In this document: one piece after another, positions 41,175-50,844 of the stretch | How the letters are laid out: each line of letters starts with the position of its first letter | Position numbering within the stretch: the stretch's first letter is position 1 | Virus record (IMG/VR): IMGVR_UViG_3300019850_000189 | Location: 1-64,000 of that record | Strand: one strand, 5' to 3' | DNA from: a virus | DNA length: 64,000 nucleotides | Notes under the pieces: model-generated | What the model saw: only the letters and a program-made list of their open reading frames with translations | The model's database searches: none | Told to the model about the DNA's origin: nothing | Program-made: the position numbers and the translations under genes

Positions 41175-43028
41175 CTATTTTTTTATTATTTTCGTAAATT
41201 TTAAGTTTCCGCAATCGTATATACGCCAGAATCCTGCTTCATCCATAATTTGAAATTCAGTTTTGTTTTCATTATAATTAGAAAATTTTTTAAGCGCGCT
41301 TTTTCTATATTTGAATCTGTGTTGCCGTATTGATTGTCCGTTGGCTATATACCAATAATTAGGGGCAGTTTCTTTCACCAATTCGAATCCGATTTTTTTG
41401 TATAAATTTCCATTACTCCACCTTCTGTCCGCATAACTGTAAATCTCTACTGGATAGTAATGCTGAATGAAATACTTCAGCATTTTACTTGCTGCGCCCG
41501 GAATGGATGTATCCGGTATGGTAGCGTATCTAGTTAGTTCATAAACATTATCGTTGCTTTTCTTTTGGCCTAACGCAAGTCTAGGTTTTGAAAATGTCAT
41601 AACCGCTACTAATTGAGTATTATAGAACGCTCCAAGATTGATGTTGGCCTTATCACTGCCTTGCAAATGGTAGTTTTCTAAGAATAATGTTTTTTGTTTA
41701 CTATCTATTTCTTGTATGTGGGTTTTTCTGGCTCCAATTGTATTTTTATTAAAGCCAAGTATGGCCTTGAGACGGCTTTTAACTATTGCTTGTTTATATA
41801 TCCATTCATCCTCAAAAATATGAATTAATTTTATGTTGTTGTGAAGGCATTTCTGTGTTTTGTTTAGATGGTAGTATTTGTCTTTGTATAAGCTTGAGTG
41901 CCAATAAAGTCCGTCCAGCTCTATCGCTATTTTATATCGAGAAAGATAGATATCTATTTCTTGCGGCGGAATTATCGATCTTGAATTTGTTACTAAACTT
42001 ATTTTAAATGTTTTTAAGAAATCAGCCAGCTCTAATTCCATGTTAGAAATTCTGCTTGAACGAGGATAACAAAAGGGGCATCTTGGATTGGAACCACCAA
42101 TTAAATTGTCTTCAAATACTTTATTGCACTTAGTACATTTCCATTTTAAAGTGGTTTTTATGCCGCTGTAATCTTTTGGTTTAAATAAAGGCACAGCCTC
42201 TACTATGCGTTGCCCTGTAAATATGCTGTTCAGGAATTTTTGCCTGGATATATCACTAATTTTGTCTTTGACTAATTGGCTTTGCGCTGGGTTTCTCGTT
42301 CCGTATTTCTTTTGACTAGTTGCGACTATTTTAGCTCTAACGGTTACTGATGATAGAGGATTTTCAACACCATATTTCTTTAAATTAGTCTCTTTGACTT
42401 TCTCTTGAATTTCTTTATTTGCTAGGGGAAAGCGAGCACCATATTTCTTAAAATTAGTCATAGCTATTTTTTCTTGAATTTTTGTGCTTGAAAAAGGCAT
42501 TTCAGCGCTGTACCTTTTAAGATTAGTTTGTCTGATTTTGTGTTTTATTATTTCGTTTTGGGCAGGATTCATCACGTCATATTTTTCTAAGCAAGTTGAC
42601 GTCCTTTTTTGAATTATTTCCGGAGCCTGTGAAGGATTTTTAACTCCATATTTTCTTAACCAAGTTTGTTCTACTTTTTTATGTATTTCAGGATTATGGA
42701 GGCTACACTCAACGCCATATCGCTGTAAATTAGTGGCTTTCACTTTATTCTTCACAGCTTTATTTTGCATTGGATTTTCTGTTCCATATTTCGACAAGCT
42801 TGTTTCTTTTAATAAACATTGCCCACATTTAATACAAGGCTCAAAAAACTTTTTGTTATATAAGAATAACTGAGTTGTTTGTTTATTACAAAGGCAACAA
42901 TTGTACACTATTTTATCATTTTTGGCGACTTTTTGTGTTCCGTTGATTATTAAATATTTGTCTTTAACTTCAACTTGATTAACATTTATCACTTGATGAG
43001 TTTTAGAAACTATTACTTGTTTAATCAT
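41175..43028 (-). CDS. Free-standing homing endonuclease, Vsr-like nuclease
   Basis: 617 residues from the ATG at 43028, which has GGAG five bases upstream; the frame opens earlier but without a Shine-Dalgarno. Architecture as in the 3431 and 5288 genes: CxxC pair, about eight KYGV repeats, second CxxC pair, nuclease blocks EIDIYLSR, IAIELDGLYWHSS and LIHIFEDEW, and the intact tail FWRIYDCGNLKF. Antisense to and lodged between sheath and tube genes, a common site type for homing between essential structural genes. Confidence 0.87.
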   Translation of the reverse strand: MIKQVIVSKTHQVINVNQVEVKDKYLIINGTQKVAKNDKIVYNCCLCNKQTTQLFLYNKKFFEPCIKCGQCLLKETSLSKYGTENPMQNKAVKNKVKATNLQRYGVECSLHNPEIHKKVEQTWLRKYGVKNPSQAPEIIQKRTSTCLEKYDVMNPAQNEIIKHKIRQTNLKRYSAEMPFSSTKIQEKIAMTNFKKYGARFPLANKEIQEKVKETNLKKYGVENPLSSVTVRAKIVATSQKKYGTRNPAQSQLVKDKISDISRQKFLNSIFTGQRIVEAVPLFKPKDYSGIKTTLKWKCTKCNKVFEDNLIGGSNPRCPFCYPRSSRISNMELELADFLKTFKISLVTNSRSIIPPQEIDIYLSRYKIAIELDGLYWHSSLYKDKYYHLNKTQKCLHNNIKLIHIFEDEWIYKQAIVKSRLKAILGFNKNTIGARKTHIQEIDSKQKTLFLENYHLQGSDKANINLGAFYNTQLVAVMTFSKPRLALGQKKSNDNVYELTRYATIPDTSIPGAASKMLKYFIQHYYPVEIYSYADRRWSNGNLYKKIGFELVKETAPNYWYIANGQSIRQHRFKYRKSALKKFSNYNENKTEFQIMDEAGFWRIYDCGNLKFTKIIKK

Positions 43029-43042
43029 TATTGCTCCACAAC

Positions 43043-43051
43043 TATATATGT
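43043..43051 (-). promoter_or_regulatory. ACATATATA-class promoter candidate
   Basis: ACATATATA on the minus strand, 14 bases upstream of the endonuclease ATG at 43028. Confidence 0.5.
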
Positions 43052-43146
43052 GTTTGATAAAAAAAAGCATCAATTTTCATTAATTTATTAAGCATATAGT
43101 TGAGTGGTTATTTTTCTTAAAAAGAGCATCTTTTTTAGATTTATGC

Positions 43147-43156
43147 GAAAGATAAT
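43147..43156 (+). promoter_or_regulatory. AAAGATAA-class promoter candidate
   Basis: GAAAGATAAT, 33 bases upstream of the tail tube ATG. The tube would otherwise be cut off from upstream transcription by the antisense endonuclease gene. Confidence 0.5.
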
Positions 43157-43189
43157 AATGTATTAATTGAAAAATTTGGAGGCGCGGAA

Positions 43190-43729
43190 ATGCCAATTGT
43201 ATTATCTACGGCTGAACAAAGTATTAAGGAACCCAAACGTCAAAATAGATTTATCCTAAAATTCGACGCAGTCCCGGGTGGTGGCGAAGAAGCATTAGCA
43301 CTTGATTTACTATCCGCAGGCAGACCAAACCTGAGCTTCAACAGTGTTCCTATTAATCGTTTAAATGAACAATTCAAGTTCCCCGCTAATCCAACCTGGG
43401 ATCCAATGACATGTGTTTTCTATGATTATGACAAAGGCAAAGACTCATCGGCGCAGATACTGTGGAGATGGGCACGATCAGTTTATGATCCAGTTACTGG
43501 CGCAATGGGATATGCCACACAATATAAAACCAATTCTACACTGGTTATTTTATCTCCAGATGGATCTATAGCTGAGACCTGGGATTTATTTGGTTGCTAC
43601 CCAGATGCTGTTACTTTTAACGAAGTTAGTTATAGTACTTATGATGCATTACAGGTAAACATGACATTGAATTTTGATTATGCAATATTGCAGGAAGACA
43701 CCAGTCAGGGTAATATACCTTCAGCATAA
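43190..43729 (+). CDS. Tail tube protein, gp19-like
   Basis: 179 residues, the usual tube length. It stacks as hexamers to make the inner tail tube. Typical features: N-terminal basic KEPKRQNRFILKFD, central FNSVPINRLNEQFKFPANPTW-type segment (about 50-70), YDPVTGAMGYATQYK, and C-terminal FNEVSYSTYDALQVNMTLNFDY. GGAGG precedes the ATG; a strong terminator follows. Confidence 0.9.
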   Translation: MPIVLSTAEQSIKEPKRQNRFILKFDAVPGGGEEALALDLLSAGRPNLSFNSVPINRLNEQFKFPANPTWDPMTCVFYDYDKGKDSSAQILWRWARSVYDPVTGAMGYATQYKTNSTLVILSPDGSIAETWDLFGCYPDAVTFNEVSYSTYDALQVNMTLNFDYAILQEDTSQGNIPSA

Positions 43730-43747
43730 ATAATTTGAAATCGTATC

Positions 43748-43779
43748 AAAAGGCCTTCATATATGAAGGCCTTTTTTTT
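43748..43779 (+). terminator. Rho-independent terminator after tube gene
   Basis: AAGGCCTTCATATATGAAGG continues to a perfect stem, followed by eight T residues. Confidence 0.92.
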
Positions 43780-43906
43780 ATGCGATTTTTAGTTTTTTCA
43801 CTCAAAAAAATACTATCAATCAAATTTTGTTCCCAAAGATATTAGTAGCTGTATAGAGACAGCTGTAGCGTTTGGTAACACAAAATAGTATCAAAGGAGT
43901 TTTAAA

Positions 43907-44062
43907 GTGTCAGATACAACACGCATTTCAGAAAAAGAAAAAAAGGAACTGCAAGAAATATCTAAAAAAACTGGCATTTCATTAAAAAAATTAACCGATA
44001 TGGGCGCAAAATATGTTATTAAAGAATACCGAGAAGGCAATTTTGGTGTCCTGTCGGAATAA
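43907..44062 (+). CDS. Small ribbon-helix-helix-like protein
   Basis: 51 residues from a GTG with AAAGGAG seven bases upstream. MSDTTRISEKEKKELQ then ISKKTGISLKKLTDMGAKYV follows the strand-helix-helix pattern of Arc/CopG repressors. It sits directly after a strong terminator, so it probably has its own promoter (a CAAAGATATT variant lies at 43835). May regulate phage transcription; the fold is inferred from pattern. Confidence 0.6.
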   Translation: MSDTTRISEKEKKELQEISKKTGISLKKLTDMGAKYVIKEYREGNFGVLSE

Positions 44063-44079
44063 TGCCAAAGGGAGGAAAC

Positions 44080-44955
44080 ATGGCTAAAGAACAACAGCGC
44101 GAAAGTGTTGATATGTCAAATATCAATATAAAGAATAAACCTCCGGATATAGCAAGCAATAAGGAAAAACCAATTGTTGGCGAAACTCCAGCTTTTGAGC
44201 CGCCAGCAGAAGAGGTGGAACTTCCTTCTCACGGCTATCTATACCAGAATGCTACGTCTGATAAATTGGTTCTTAACGGTAAATTGCTGATCAGGCCAAT
44301 GACCATGACTGAAGAGAAAATACTTTCTACTAATCGTTTGATTAAAACCGGACAGGCACTGAACATGGTTTTCAGAAATTGTATCAAATCTGATATAGAT
44401 CCAGAGGATCTGCTTTCGTCAGATAGGATATTTTTGATGTATTGGTTGAGAGCCATATCATATGGCCCAGAATATACCTTTACCTTAAGGTGCCCAAATC
44501 CAACATGTCCTGTTGGAAAGTTTAAGTATACGGTTGATATCAGCAAACAGCCAGTTAAAGAGATGTCAGCCGACATTAAAGAGCCTATAGAACTTAAACT
44601 CAAAAGATCAGGTGCCACTATATTCTATAATCTGTCCAGAGGAAGAACAGAGACCCAGGCGAGACAGCTTAGAAACAAAAAGTTAATTAACGCTACAGAT
44701 ATAGATAATACATCAACTGAAAGACTTGGGCTCCTGATTAAAAAAATAGTTACACCGCAGGGTGAAGAACTCGAAGTCTCAAAATGGAATATGTTTCTGA
44801 ATTCTTTAATAGGAGAGGACTCATCGATCATTAGGGATGATATGAATGAGAAAGATGCTGGCATAGAACCTATAAAGAATATCAGGTGCCCTCATTGTGA
44901 TGAGGAATTTGATGAAGACATCCCTATAACGACCGAGTTTTTTCGTGTCAAATGA
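44080..44955 (+). CDS. Baseplate hub/assembly protein, gp26-like
   Basis: 291 residues from ATG 44080, which follows GGGAGG; six upstream in-frame codons would include the Shine-Dalgarno. VELPSHGYLYQ (about 47-57), IRPMTMTEEKIL, a DLLSSDRIFLMYWLRAISYG helix, and zinc-like CPNPTCP and CPHCDEEF fit the T4-type gp26 baseplate family. Placed after the tube as in many myoviruses. Its last codons overlap the next gene by 11 bases in the +1 frame. Confidence 0.55.
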   Translation: MAKEQQRESVDMSNINIKNKPPDIASNKEKPIVGETPAFEPPAEEVELPSHGYLYQNATSDKLVLNGKLLIRPMTMTEEKILSTNRLIKTGQALNMVFRNCIKSDIDPEDLLSSDRIFLMYWLRAISYGPEYTFTLRCPNPTCPVGKFKYTVDISKQPVKEMSADIKEPIELKLKRSGATIFYNLSRGRTETQARQLRNKKLINATDIDNTSTERLGLLIKKIVTPQGEELEVSKWNMFLNSLIGEDSSIIRDDMNEKDAGIEPIKNIRCPHCDEEFDEDIPITTEFFRVK

Positions 44956-45202
44956 TGAGGACACTAACTCGGACACCTACAAGTCTCTTCTGCAAATGCA
45001 GTTTATGCTGGCATATCACGGCGGTATAGATGTCTGGTTTACGCAGAACATGACTATTGAAGATAGAAATTATTTTGCCGAACTCCTCATCGATGAGAAG
45101 AAAAGAGAAGAAAAATCATATAAAAAATCTGAGCGAGAAGGCCAGATGCAAAGTAGATCCACGCCCCACAGACCTTACATAAATCCTCGTATAAAGATAT
45201 GA
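44945..45202 (+). CDS. Small tail-assembly protein, possibly gp51-like
   Basis: 85 residues from a GTG. A helix with YHGGIDVWFTQNMTIEDRNY then FAELLIDEKKREEKSYKKSE follows the layout of short hub-assembly proteins that accompany gp26-like genes. Overlaps the upstream gene by 11 bases. A strong terminator follows. Confidence 0.5.
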   Translation: MSNDEDTNSDTYKSLLQMQFMLAYHGGIDVWFTQNMTIEDRNYFAELLIDEKKREEKSYKKSEREGQMQSRSTPHRPYINPRIKI

Positions 45203-45216
45203 TAAATAGCTAAACT

Positions 45217-45240
45217 AAAGGCCGGTAAATACCGGCCTTT
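45217..45240 (+). terminator. Rho-independent terminator
   Basis: Perfect stem AAAGGCCGGT / ACCGGCCTTT with loop AAAT, followed by a T-rich tail; ends the tail transcript. Confidence 0.88.
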
Positions 45241-45273
45241 CTTGCTTTTATTAAATGTATTTGTTCTCCGAAA

Positions 45274-45282
45274 ACATATATA
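45274..45282 (+). promoter_or_regulatory. ACATATATA-class promoter candidate
   Basis: ACATATATA between the terminator and the gp47-like start at 45316 (33 bases). First site of the recombination gene pair. Confidence 0.55.
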
Positions 45283-45315
45283 GATATAAAACAATAGCAT
45301 GACGAAGGCAATTTT

Positions 45316-46335
45316 GTGAAAATATTATTATTCAGCGATCTACATGTATACAGACATATGGGTATGGATTTGTTTGTCAAAACGGCCGGCAAATTTCTAT
45401 CCTATGTCGAACAATACGCAATCAAACACAAAATAAATCATATCTACTTTCTTGGAGATATGTTCCAAATTAAGACTAAAGTTGATTCAATGGATTTTAT
45501 TTTTATACGGAACATAATTCGTTCATGGAAGAATAAATTCAAATTGTATTTTTTAATTGGCAATCATGATATGCCACTACCCGATAGCACAGATGGTTCA
45601 ATAATGCACGCTTTCGATGAGTATGGCCGCGTTGTGAAGGATTACGAATATTTTGATTTAAGCGATGATCTTAGGTTTCATTTTATGTCATATATTAAAA
45701 ATGACAATGGTAAGCTGCCGAATTTTAAAATTGGAAATGGTAAAAATGTCCTGTTCATGCATCAGGATGTGACTGGCTTTCGAATGAATAATTCCCATGT
45801 GGCCGGCCTGGGTTTCGATATTACTAAATTCAAACAGATGAATAAAGTTTTTTCAGGTCATTATCATTTACACCAACAAAAACTTAATATTGTATTCATT
45901 GGATCTCCATTTCAAACAAATTTCGGAGAACGCGATACAAATAAAGGCTTTGTTGTACTTGATACGAATACGTTGAATTGGACTTTTCATGAATTTAGGG
46001 GTGCTCCAAGATTCAAGTATGTAGATTATACCCAGATCAATCGTGTTAATGTTAATAATTGTTTTGTCAAGGTCATTATCCCATCAGAAATAAAGAATAC
46101 TGAGCCTATTATAGAAAAAATGAGGTCAAAAGGCGCTATTTCTGTCGATATCAGCACTACAACAGAAGAACTTATTAAAGAGTTGGAGTTTGTAGAAGAG
46201 CTTAATAAATCGACTATCAAGAAATTAGCTATGCAGTTTTTGGATAACATAGATATTTCAAATGATCTTAGCAAAAAGGAATTAGTCAGCATATTAGATA
46301 AAATAAATGACGAATACCTCGCACAAAGAGCGTAA
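45316..46335 (+). CDS. Recombination endonuclease subunit, gp47/SbcD/Mre11-like
   Basis: 339 residues. Nuclease partner of the gp46-like ATPase encoded next; together they process DNA ends for recombination-dependent replication. Metallophosphoesterase motifs are present: FSDLHV (6-11), GDMFQ, GNHD, and GHYHLH for the last histidines. The C-terminal helical part would dock on the ATPase. The initiator appears to be GTG (Val) or the nearby codon after a weak Shine-Dalgarno. Confidence 0.9.
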   Translation: MKILLFSDLHVYRHMGMDLFVKTAGKFLSYVEQYAIKHKINHIYFLGDMFQIKTKVDSMDFIFIRNIIRSWKNKFKLYFLIGNHDMPLPDSTDGSIMHAFDEYGRVVKDYEYFDLSDDLRFHFMSYIKNDNGKLPNFKIGNGKNVLFMHQDVTGFRMNNSHVAGLGFDITKFKQMNKVFSGHYHLHQQKLNIVFIGSPFQTNFGERDTNKGFVVLDTNTLNWTFHEFRGAPRFKYVDYTQINRVNVNNCFVKVIIPSEIKNTEPIIEKMRSKGAISVDISTTTEELIKELEFVEELNKSTIKKLAMQFLDNIDISNDLSKKELVSILDKINDEYLAQRA

Positions 46336-46429
46336 TGTGACAAAAAAAAGAGGGGAAATGAACCGCGTTTTGTAGCAATGATAATTAGCAAAATACCTGG
46401 TAATAAATAGAAAAGGGGAGGAACAATAT

Positions 46430-48313
46430 TTGAAGTTTCGCGATCTTCGACTTAGAAATTTTCTCTCTTTCGGCGATGAGGAACAATTCATTCATTTTGT
46501 GGATAATGATATTATTTTGGTTCTAGGCCAGAACTTAAAAGAGGGAGGTTCAAACGGAGCAGGCAAGACCACTCTATATAATGCTATAGTTTGGGCCATC
46601 TATGGCAAAACAACAAAGGGCCTGCAGGCCGATGATGTTGTTAATAATATAACAAATAGAGACTGCATGGTCCAGCTGGATTTTACAATCGACAATAAAT
46701 ATATTAGTATAAAGCGTTGGAGAAAAATAAACGGTAAAAAGAATAAGAATAAAATTTCCCTGAAAGTAAATGGTAATGATGTTTCTCTTGCCAACATGGC
46801 GGATACTCAAGATAAAATAAATAATTTAATTAAAATTAATTTCAGATCATTCATATCATCTGTTATGTTTTCGCAAGATAGAATATTTAATTTTACAGAT
46901 GCTTCTCAGTCAAAAAGAAAAGAAATTATTGAAAATGTATTGCAGGTCGATAATTTGGGGGTGTATGAAAAATTATTAAAAAATGATGTCGTGGAACTTC
47001 AACGACTTCAGGAGAACAAGTATCATCAGCAGGTTAGTAAAAAAGACATGGCGAATTCTTTGGTAACAAATATTCAGGATTATCTTACTTCATGTAAATT
47101 CAAGTCTAAACAACTTATAAATAAGATTAAAGATATGAATCGCGATTTAGAAAGACTTGAAAAAATAGACGGGGATCGTGAGCTCGAAAAACATAAGGAA
47201 AATGATATCTTGAAAAATCAAGAAAAGAAATTAATCAAAAGCATGGATGAATTAAAAATAAAAGAGAACAACGCTAGAGATAAATTGGATACATTATCCA
47301 GGCATGTGAAAGAAAAAGTTAGTAGAAAAAATAAAACTCTCGATAACCTAAAAATAATTAAAGAAGAGCTTCAGAAGGCAGAAAATGATCCAAGTAAATG
47401 CCCTTTATGCGGTAATGTAATAAATCCACATTTAATTAAGAAATATATTTCAGAACGAAAAAATTCTATAACAGTATATAAAAAAGAGCTTAGTGTTTTG
47501 GATGATGATTTTGATAAGTTAAAAATTAAACTCGATGAAGTAAATAGTTCAATTTTGGATTATGAAGAGCGAATAAAGAAATTGAATGAAAAAATAGATA
47601 AAATAAAATATGTAAAGCCAAAAATATCGCTTGATGAACTGCAGAAACTAGTTGAAGAGAAGATAGATTTAAGAAGCAAAATACAAATGCTTAATGACCA
47701 AAAAAATAATATAGTGGATCTTAAATTTATAGAAAGCATAAAAACACAGATTAAAGAGGCAAGAGCTTCAGCTACGGCTATTGAAAAAGACCTTGAAAAT
47801 ATTCAGAATACAGTTAAACATTATTCCTTTTGGCTCCATGCCTTTTCCAAAGGAGAGAATACGATCCGCTCATTTCTTGTCAATAAAATTATTGACTTTA
47901 TTAATAGCCGCATTAAACATTATCTAAACATATTTTTTGTTGAGGAAGTTCAGTTCATCCTTGATCGTGAGATGAATCACACGATATTTAAAAGTGATAT
48001 AGAGATTAGTTTGGCACAATTATCCGGGGGAGAAGAACAAAGATTGAATCTTGCTATCGCCTTTTCATTATTTGATCTCGTTAAGATTAATCTTGGCAAT
48101 GATATAAATATAATATTTATGGACGAAGTACTGGATAGAAATTTGGACGAGAATGGGGTAACAGCCTTACTTAAAATTATTGATGATATGAAAGAGAACG
48201 GAAATTCTATTTACCTTATATCTCACAAGGATAATTTCAAAGCATATTTTAATAATTTTGTTGTTATATATAAAGATGCGAACGGTATATCTAAAATACT
48301 ATCTGCCGCATAA
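46430..48313 (+). CDS. Recombination endonuclease ATPase, gp46/SbcC/Rad50-like
   Basis: 627 residues from a TTG with GGAGG seven bases upstream. Walker A GGSNGAGKTT (39-48), long coiled coil broken by the zinc hook CPLCG (324-328), ABC signature LSGGEEQR (531-538), Walker B IIFMDEVLD. Length is close to T4 gp46. Works with the preceding gp47-like subunit. Confidence 0.92.
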   Translation: MKFRDLRLRNFLSFGDEEQFIHFVDNDIILVLGQNLKEGGSNGAGKTTLYNAIVWAIYGKTTKGLQADDVVNNITNRDCMVQLDFTIDNKYISIKRWRKINGKKNKNKISLKVNGNDVSLANMADTQDKINNLIKINFRSFISSVMFSQDRIFNFTDASQSKRKEIIENVLQVDNLGVYEKLLKNDVVELQRLQENKYHQQVSKKDMANSLVTNIQDYLTSCKFKSKQLINKIKDMNRDLERLEKIDGDRELEKHKENDILKNQEKKLIKSMDELKIKENNARDKLDTLSRHVKEKVSRKNKTLDNLKIIKEELQKAENDPSKCPLCGNVINPHLIKKYISERKNSITVYKKELSVLDDDFDKLKIKLDEVNSSILDYEERIKKLNEKIDKIKYVKPKISLDELQKLVEEKIDLRSKIQMLNDQKNNIVDLKFIESIKTQIKEARASATAIEKDLENIQNTVKHYSFWLHAFSKGENTIRSFLVNKIIDFINSRIKHYLNIFFVEEVQFILDREMNHTIFKSDIEISLAQLSGGEEQRLNLAIAFSLFDLVKINLGNDINIIFMDEVLDRNLDENGVTALLKIIDDMKENGNSIYLISHKDNFKAYFNNFVVIYKDANGISKILSAA

Positions 48314-48338
48314 CATCAGCACAAACAAAATTCTATCG

Positions 48339-48348
48339 CAAAGATAAT
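48339..48348 (+). promoter_or_regulatory. AAAGATAA-class promoter candidate
   Basis: CAAAGATAAT, 16 bases upstream of the ATG at 48365. Confidence 0.48.
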
Positions 48349-48364
48349 TGATGTGGAGAGGCAA

Positions 48365-48934
48365 ATGGACAAGAAGGCTGAAACGAGTTTATACAAACTT
48401 AAGGGTGATGACGAAATAAGAGCTTTTCTCCTCGGCCGCGGCTGGTCCGAGGAAGCATCATACTTTTTTGCCAAAAAATTCAGCAGTTTTAACCTGGTAT
48501 TGGAAAGGGAGGATCATAGTAGTCTTGGGTGGCATATTCTTATTACAGGCACAGATAATTTTCATCTTAAAAATAATGTGGCCCTGAAGAATGAGATAAA
48601 TGTGTTAAAAGGTATATTTACCGGCTTCTGGTTTCGTGACGATGCATATAAGAATATTGTTGGCCACGAAGTGAGCGATGACGAAACTAAACATGAGGCG
48701 TACATGCCAGAATGCTTCACAAAAGATAAAGACAAAATACAATATTTAGTTTCAATGCTTCTCGGCTCAGGCGCAGATTTCGTATTTGATAATGAATATT
48801 TTTTAGCTTATTATGCTGATAATACAAATCGTAATAAATTACAACTTAAAATTATAAAGATAGAAGATCAGGTAAATTTACATTTTGATAAATCGGGCAA
48901 TCTCTTTTTTGCCAATGGCGAAAAGCTCATATGA
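48365..48934 (+). CDS. Hypothetical protein
   Basis: 189 residues from ATG 48365 (GAGAGG three bases upstream; a GTG 12 bases earlier is less likely). Mixed alpha/beta, no motif recognised. Follows the gp46-like gene. Confidence 0.55.
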   Translation: MDKKAETSLYKLKGDDEIRAFLLGRGWSEEASYFFAKKFSSFNLVLEREDHSSLGWHILITGTDNFHLKNNVALKNEINVLKGIFTGFWFRDDAYKNIVGHEVSDDETKHEAYMPECFTKDKDKIQYLVSMLLGSGADFVFDNEYFLAYYADNTNRNKLQLKIIKIEDQVNLHFDKSGNLFFANGEKLI

Positions 48935-48943
48935 GGAAGAATC

Positions 48944-49378
48944 ATGATTAGGGGAGATAAATATATTATATCAAAACAGATCGGCAATATTCTCATGTCT
49001 CGACCAGAAAGCAATGTTGCTGAAGTTAAAAGCTTTGTTGAAGGCAATATATTATTTAAAATTGGTAAAATGCAGTATATACTACCTATCAACATTTTTT
49101 CAGGATATATAATTGAGAAGATATCACCAGATAAACCAAAAGAAATCAGGATAGCTACGGCAGCAGTTAATAAAACACCTTTTGTTATAACAAAACCGGA
49201 TGTTACTCCAACGGAGCCAACAACAGAACCGGTCCATAATGATACTACCCCGGAGCCAACAACAAAACCGGCTCCTAATGACACTACTCCGGAGCCAACA
49301 ACAGAACCGGACACTAAGCCAGATAATACAATTATTACACCGCCGGATCCTGATGAGGATTTATACGATAATGATTAA
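48944..49378 (+). CDS. Protein with Pro/Thr-rich repeat tail
   Basis: 144 residues: a folded N-terminal 80 residues (beta-rich), then about three tandem units of the type NDTTPEPTTEP, ending in an acidic DPDEDLYDND. The repeats are near-identical in DNA (36-39 bp). The tail is probably an extended, exposed spacer. No anchor or signal peptide. Overlaps the next ATG by 8 bases. Confidence 0.55.
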   Translation: MIRGDKYIISKQIGNILMSRPESNVAEVKSFVEGNILFKIGKMQYILPINIFSGYIIEKISPDKPKEIRIATAAVNKTPFVITKPDVTPTEPTTEPVHNDTTPEPTTKPAPNDTTPEPTTEPDTKPDNTIITPPDPDEDLYDND

Positions 49379-49631
49379 TATATATAAAACAGGGACATTT
49401 TACAGCAATTTACAAAATGAATCTGCTTTAGTTAATAGACTACGGGAAAATTTTAGAGCAGGTCATCTTAAAATTAGCATAAGAGTGAAGAATGATGTCA
49501 TTGATTTTACAGCCAAAAGAAAAAGATTGTCTGTTACAGCTGCAAATAGCAAGATACTGGTAGATGAATATGAATTTGATGACGTTGAAGATGCTGCTGA
49601 ATATGTTTTTGGTACATTGAAGGGGAAATGA
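49371..49631 (+). CDS. Hypothetical small protein
   Basis: 86 residues from ATG 49371, overlapping the previous stop. Basic beta-rich first half, acidic helix at the end (DDVEDAAEYVFGTL). No family recognised. Confidence 0.55.
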   Translation: MINIYKTGTFYSNLQNESALVNRLRENFRAGHLKISIRVKNDVIDFTAKRKRLSVTAANSKILVDEYEFDDVEDAAEYVFGTLKGK

Positions 49632-49632
49632 A

Positions 49633-49902
49633 ATGGCTAAGTTTGATGATGTAATTGAGCAGATGCTGGGAGCAAAGCCTAATGATATATCAAAAGATAT
49701 AGCTGCGGCAAAAAACTCCGGCAATAGGGCTCTTGTTGGTTTATTGAATCAAAAACAGAATATTGCGCAAAATATACAGAAGATGCAAAATGATATGAAT
49801 AAATTAGATCTACAAATAGCACAAGCAAAATTAAAATTAGCAACTGGCCCAAATAAAGGCACCACTCCGGCAGGTAATACACCTCCTGGAGGAGCTGCAT
49901 AA
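49633..49902 (+). CDS. Small helical protein
   Basis: 89 residues: amphipathic helices rich in Gln, Asn, Lys and Ala (NQKQNIAQNIQKMQNDMNKL) and a flexible Gly/Pro/Thr tail. One base after the previous stop. Function unknown. Confidence 0.55.
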   Translation: MAKFDDVIEQMLGAKPNDISKDIAAAKNSGNRALVGLLNQKQNIAQNIQKMQNDMNKLDLQIAQAKLKLATGPNKGTTPAGNTPPGGAA

Positions 49903-49918
49903 TTATAGGAGATAAAAT

Positions 49919-50278
49919 ATGAAAGAAAGCAACAAAGAAGAAAAGAAAGTTCAAGCAGCCACTCAAGGCAATTTGGTTGAAGAGAAGTTGTCCGATAAGG
50001 AAAAGCTTAAAGCGGAGATAACCCGCGTTAAAGCATCTTTATCTAATCTTGCCGAGACTGTAGAGAAATGCGAGAAAATAAAGGCTCAAAAAAGATTGGT
50101 GCTTAGCGAAGATGGAAGCGTCACTAAAAAATCACCAGAAGAGGTGTTTACATTTGCCGTATCGGGAGACATTGTTTTAGCGATAATGAATATTATCGAT
50201 AATTTTCTCGGTAGAACAAAAACACAGCTGCTGGAAGATCAGAATAAAATTATTGATAAGTTGAATGAATATCTATGA
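49919..50278 (+). CDS. Coiled-coil protein
   Basis: 119 residues, charged N-terminus then helices with heptad pattern. ATGA overlap with the next gene. Function unknown. Confidence 0.55.
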   Translation: MKESNKEEKKVQAATQGNLVEEKLSDKEKLKAEITRVKASLSNLAETVEKCEKIKAQKRLVLSEDGSVTKKSPEEVFTFAVSGDIVLAIMNIIDNFLGRTKTQLLEDQNKIIDKLNEYL

Positions 50279-50844
50279 AAATTCGTAATGTGGCAACAGG
50301 ACAGAACTTACCGCAGAAGGTGTCTCAGTATGTGGTAGAGCTCTGTCTTCTGGACCCAAAGTTTTATGATAAGAGAGCCCTTGATGATATTATCACGGTG
50401 TTAGAAGATGAATTGACAAAGATCAATTTGGATTATAACGATTGGATAACCACGTTAGAGACCCTGGATGCGGTTCCGCGGAAGAATTTTTTTCTGGGAG
50501 AGAACAACATCAAATGTTTCGATGTTGAAGAAAAAATAGAAACAGATACCGATAGAGCAAAAGTTATAGTTTACAACATACGTGACAAAGATTTATTAAA
50601 AGAACTTATACAAAAAAAGAAGAACAAAGTTTATGTAACTGTTAAATTCATTTCTCCGCGCGTTATCAGGGAGCTTGTTGATATAAAAAGATTTTACAGG
50701 AAATTAATTTATTTATGCGAAACCTCTATTGCGAAATTAAAAGAGTGTTCTCAGGGAATAGAAATTTTAGATGGCGAATATAAAAGTAAAAATAATAAAC
50801 AAGAGCAATTGGCCGAACAAAATAGTATATCAGCAGCTGAATAG
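50275..50844 (+). CDS. Hypothetical protein
   Basis: 189 residues, mostly helical, with a beta pair (KVYVTVKFISPRV). Coupled to the previous gene by ATGA. Its 3' end overlaps the next gene by 74 bases in another frame. Confidence 0.55.
   Translation: MKIRNVATGQNLPQKVSQYVVELCLLDPKFYDKRALDDIITVLEDELTKINLDYNDWITTLETLDAVPRKNFFLGENNIKCFDVEEKIETDTDRAKVIVYNIRDKDLLKELIQKKKNKVYVTVKFISPRVIRELVDIKRFYRKLIYLCETSIAKLKECSQGIEILDGEYKSKNNKQEQLAEQNSISAAE

Noticed and set aside
44930-44960. Programmed frameshift between the gp26-like gene and the next frame (T6 run)
   Set aside because: The next frame is +1 rather than -1, no canonical slippery site in the right phase is present, and a GTG start explains it.
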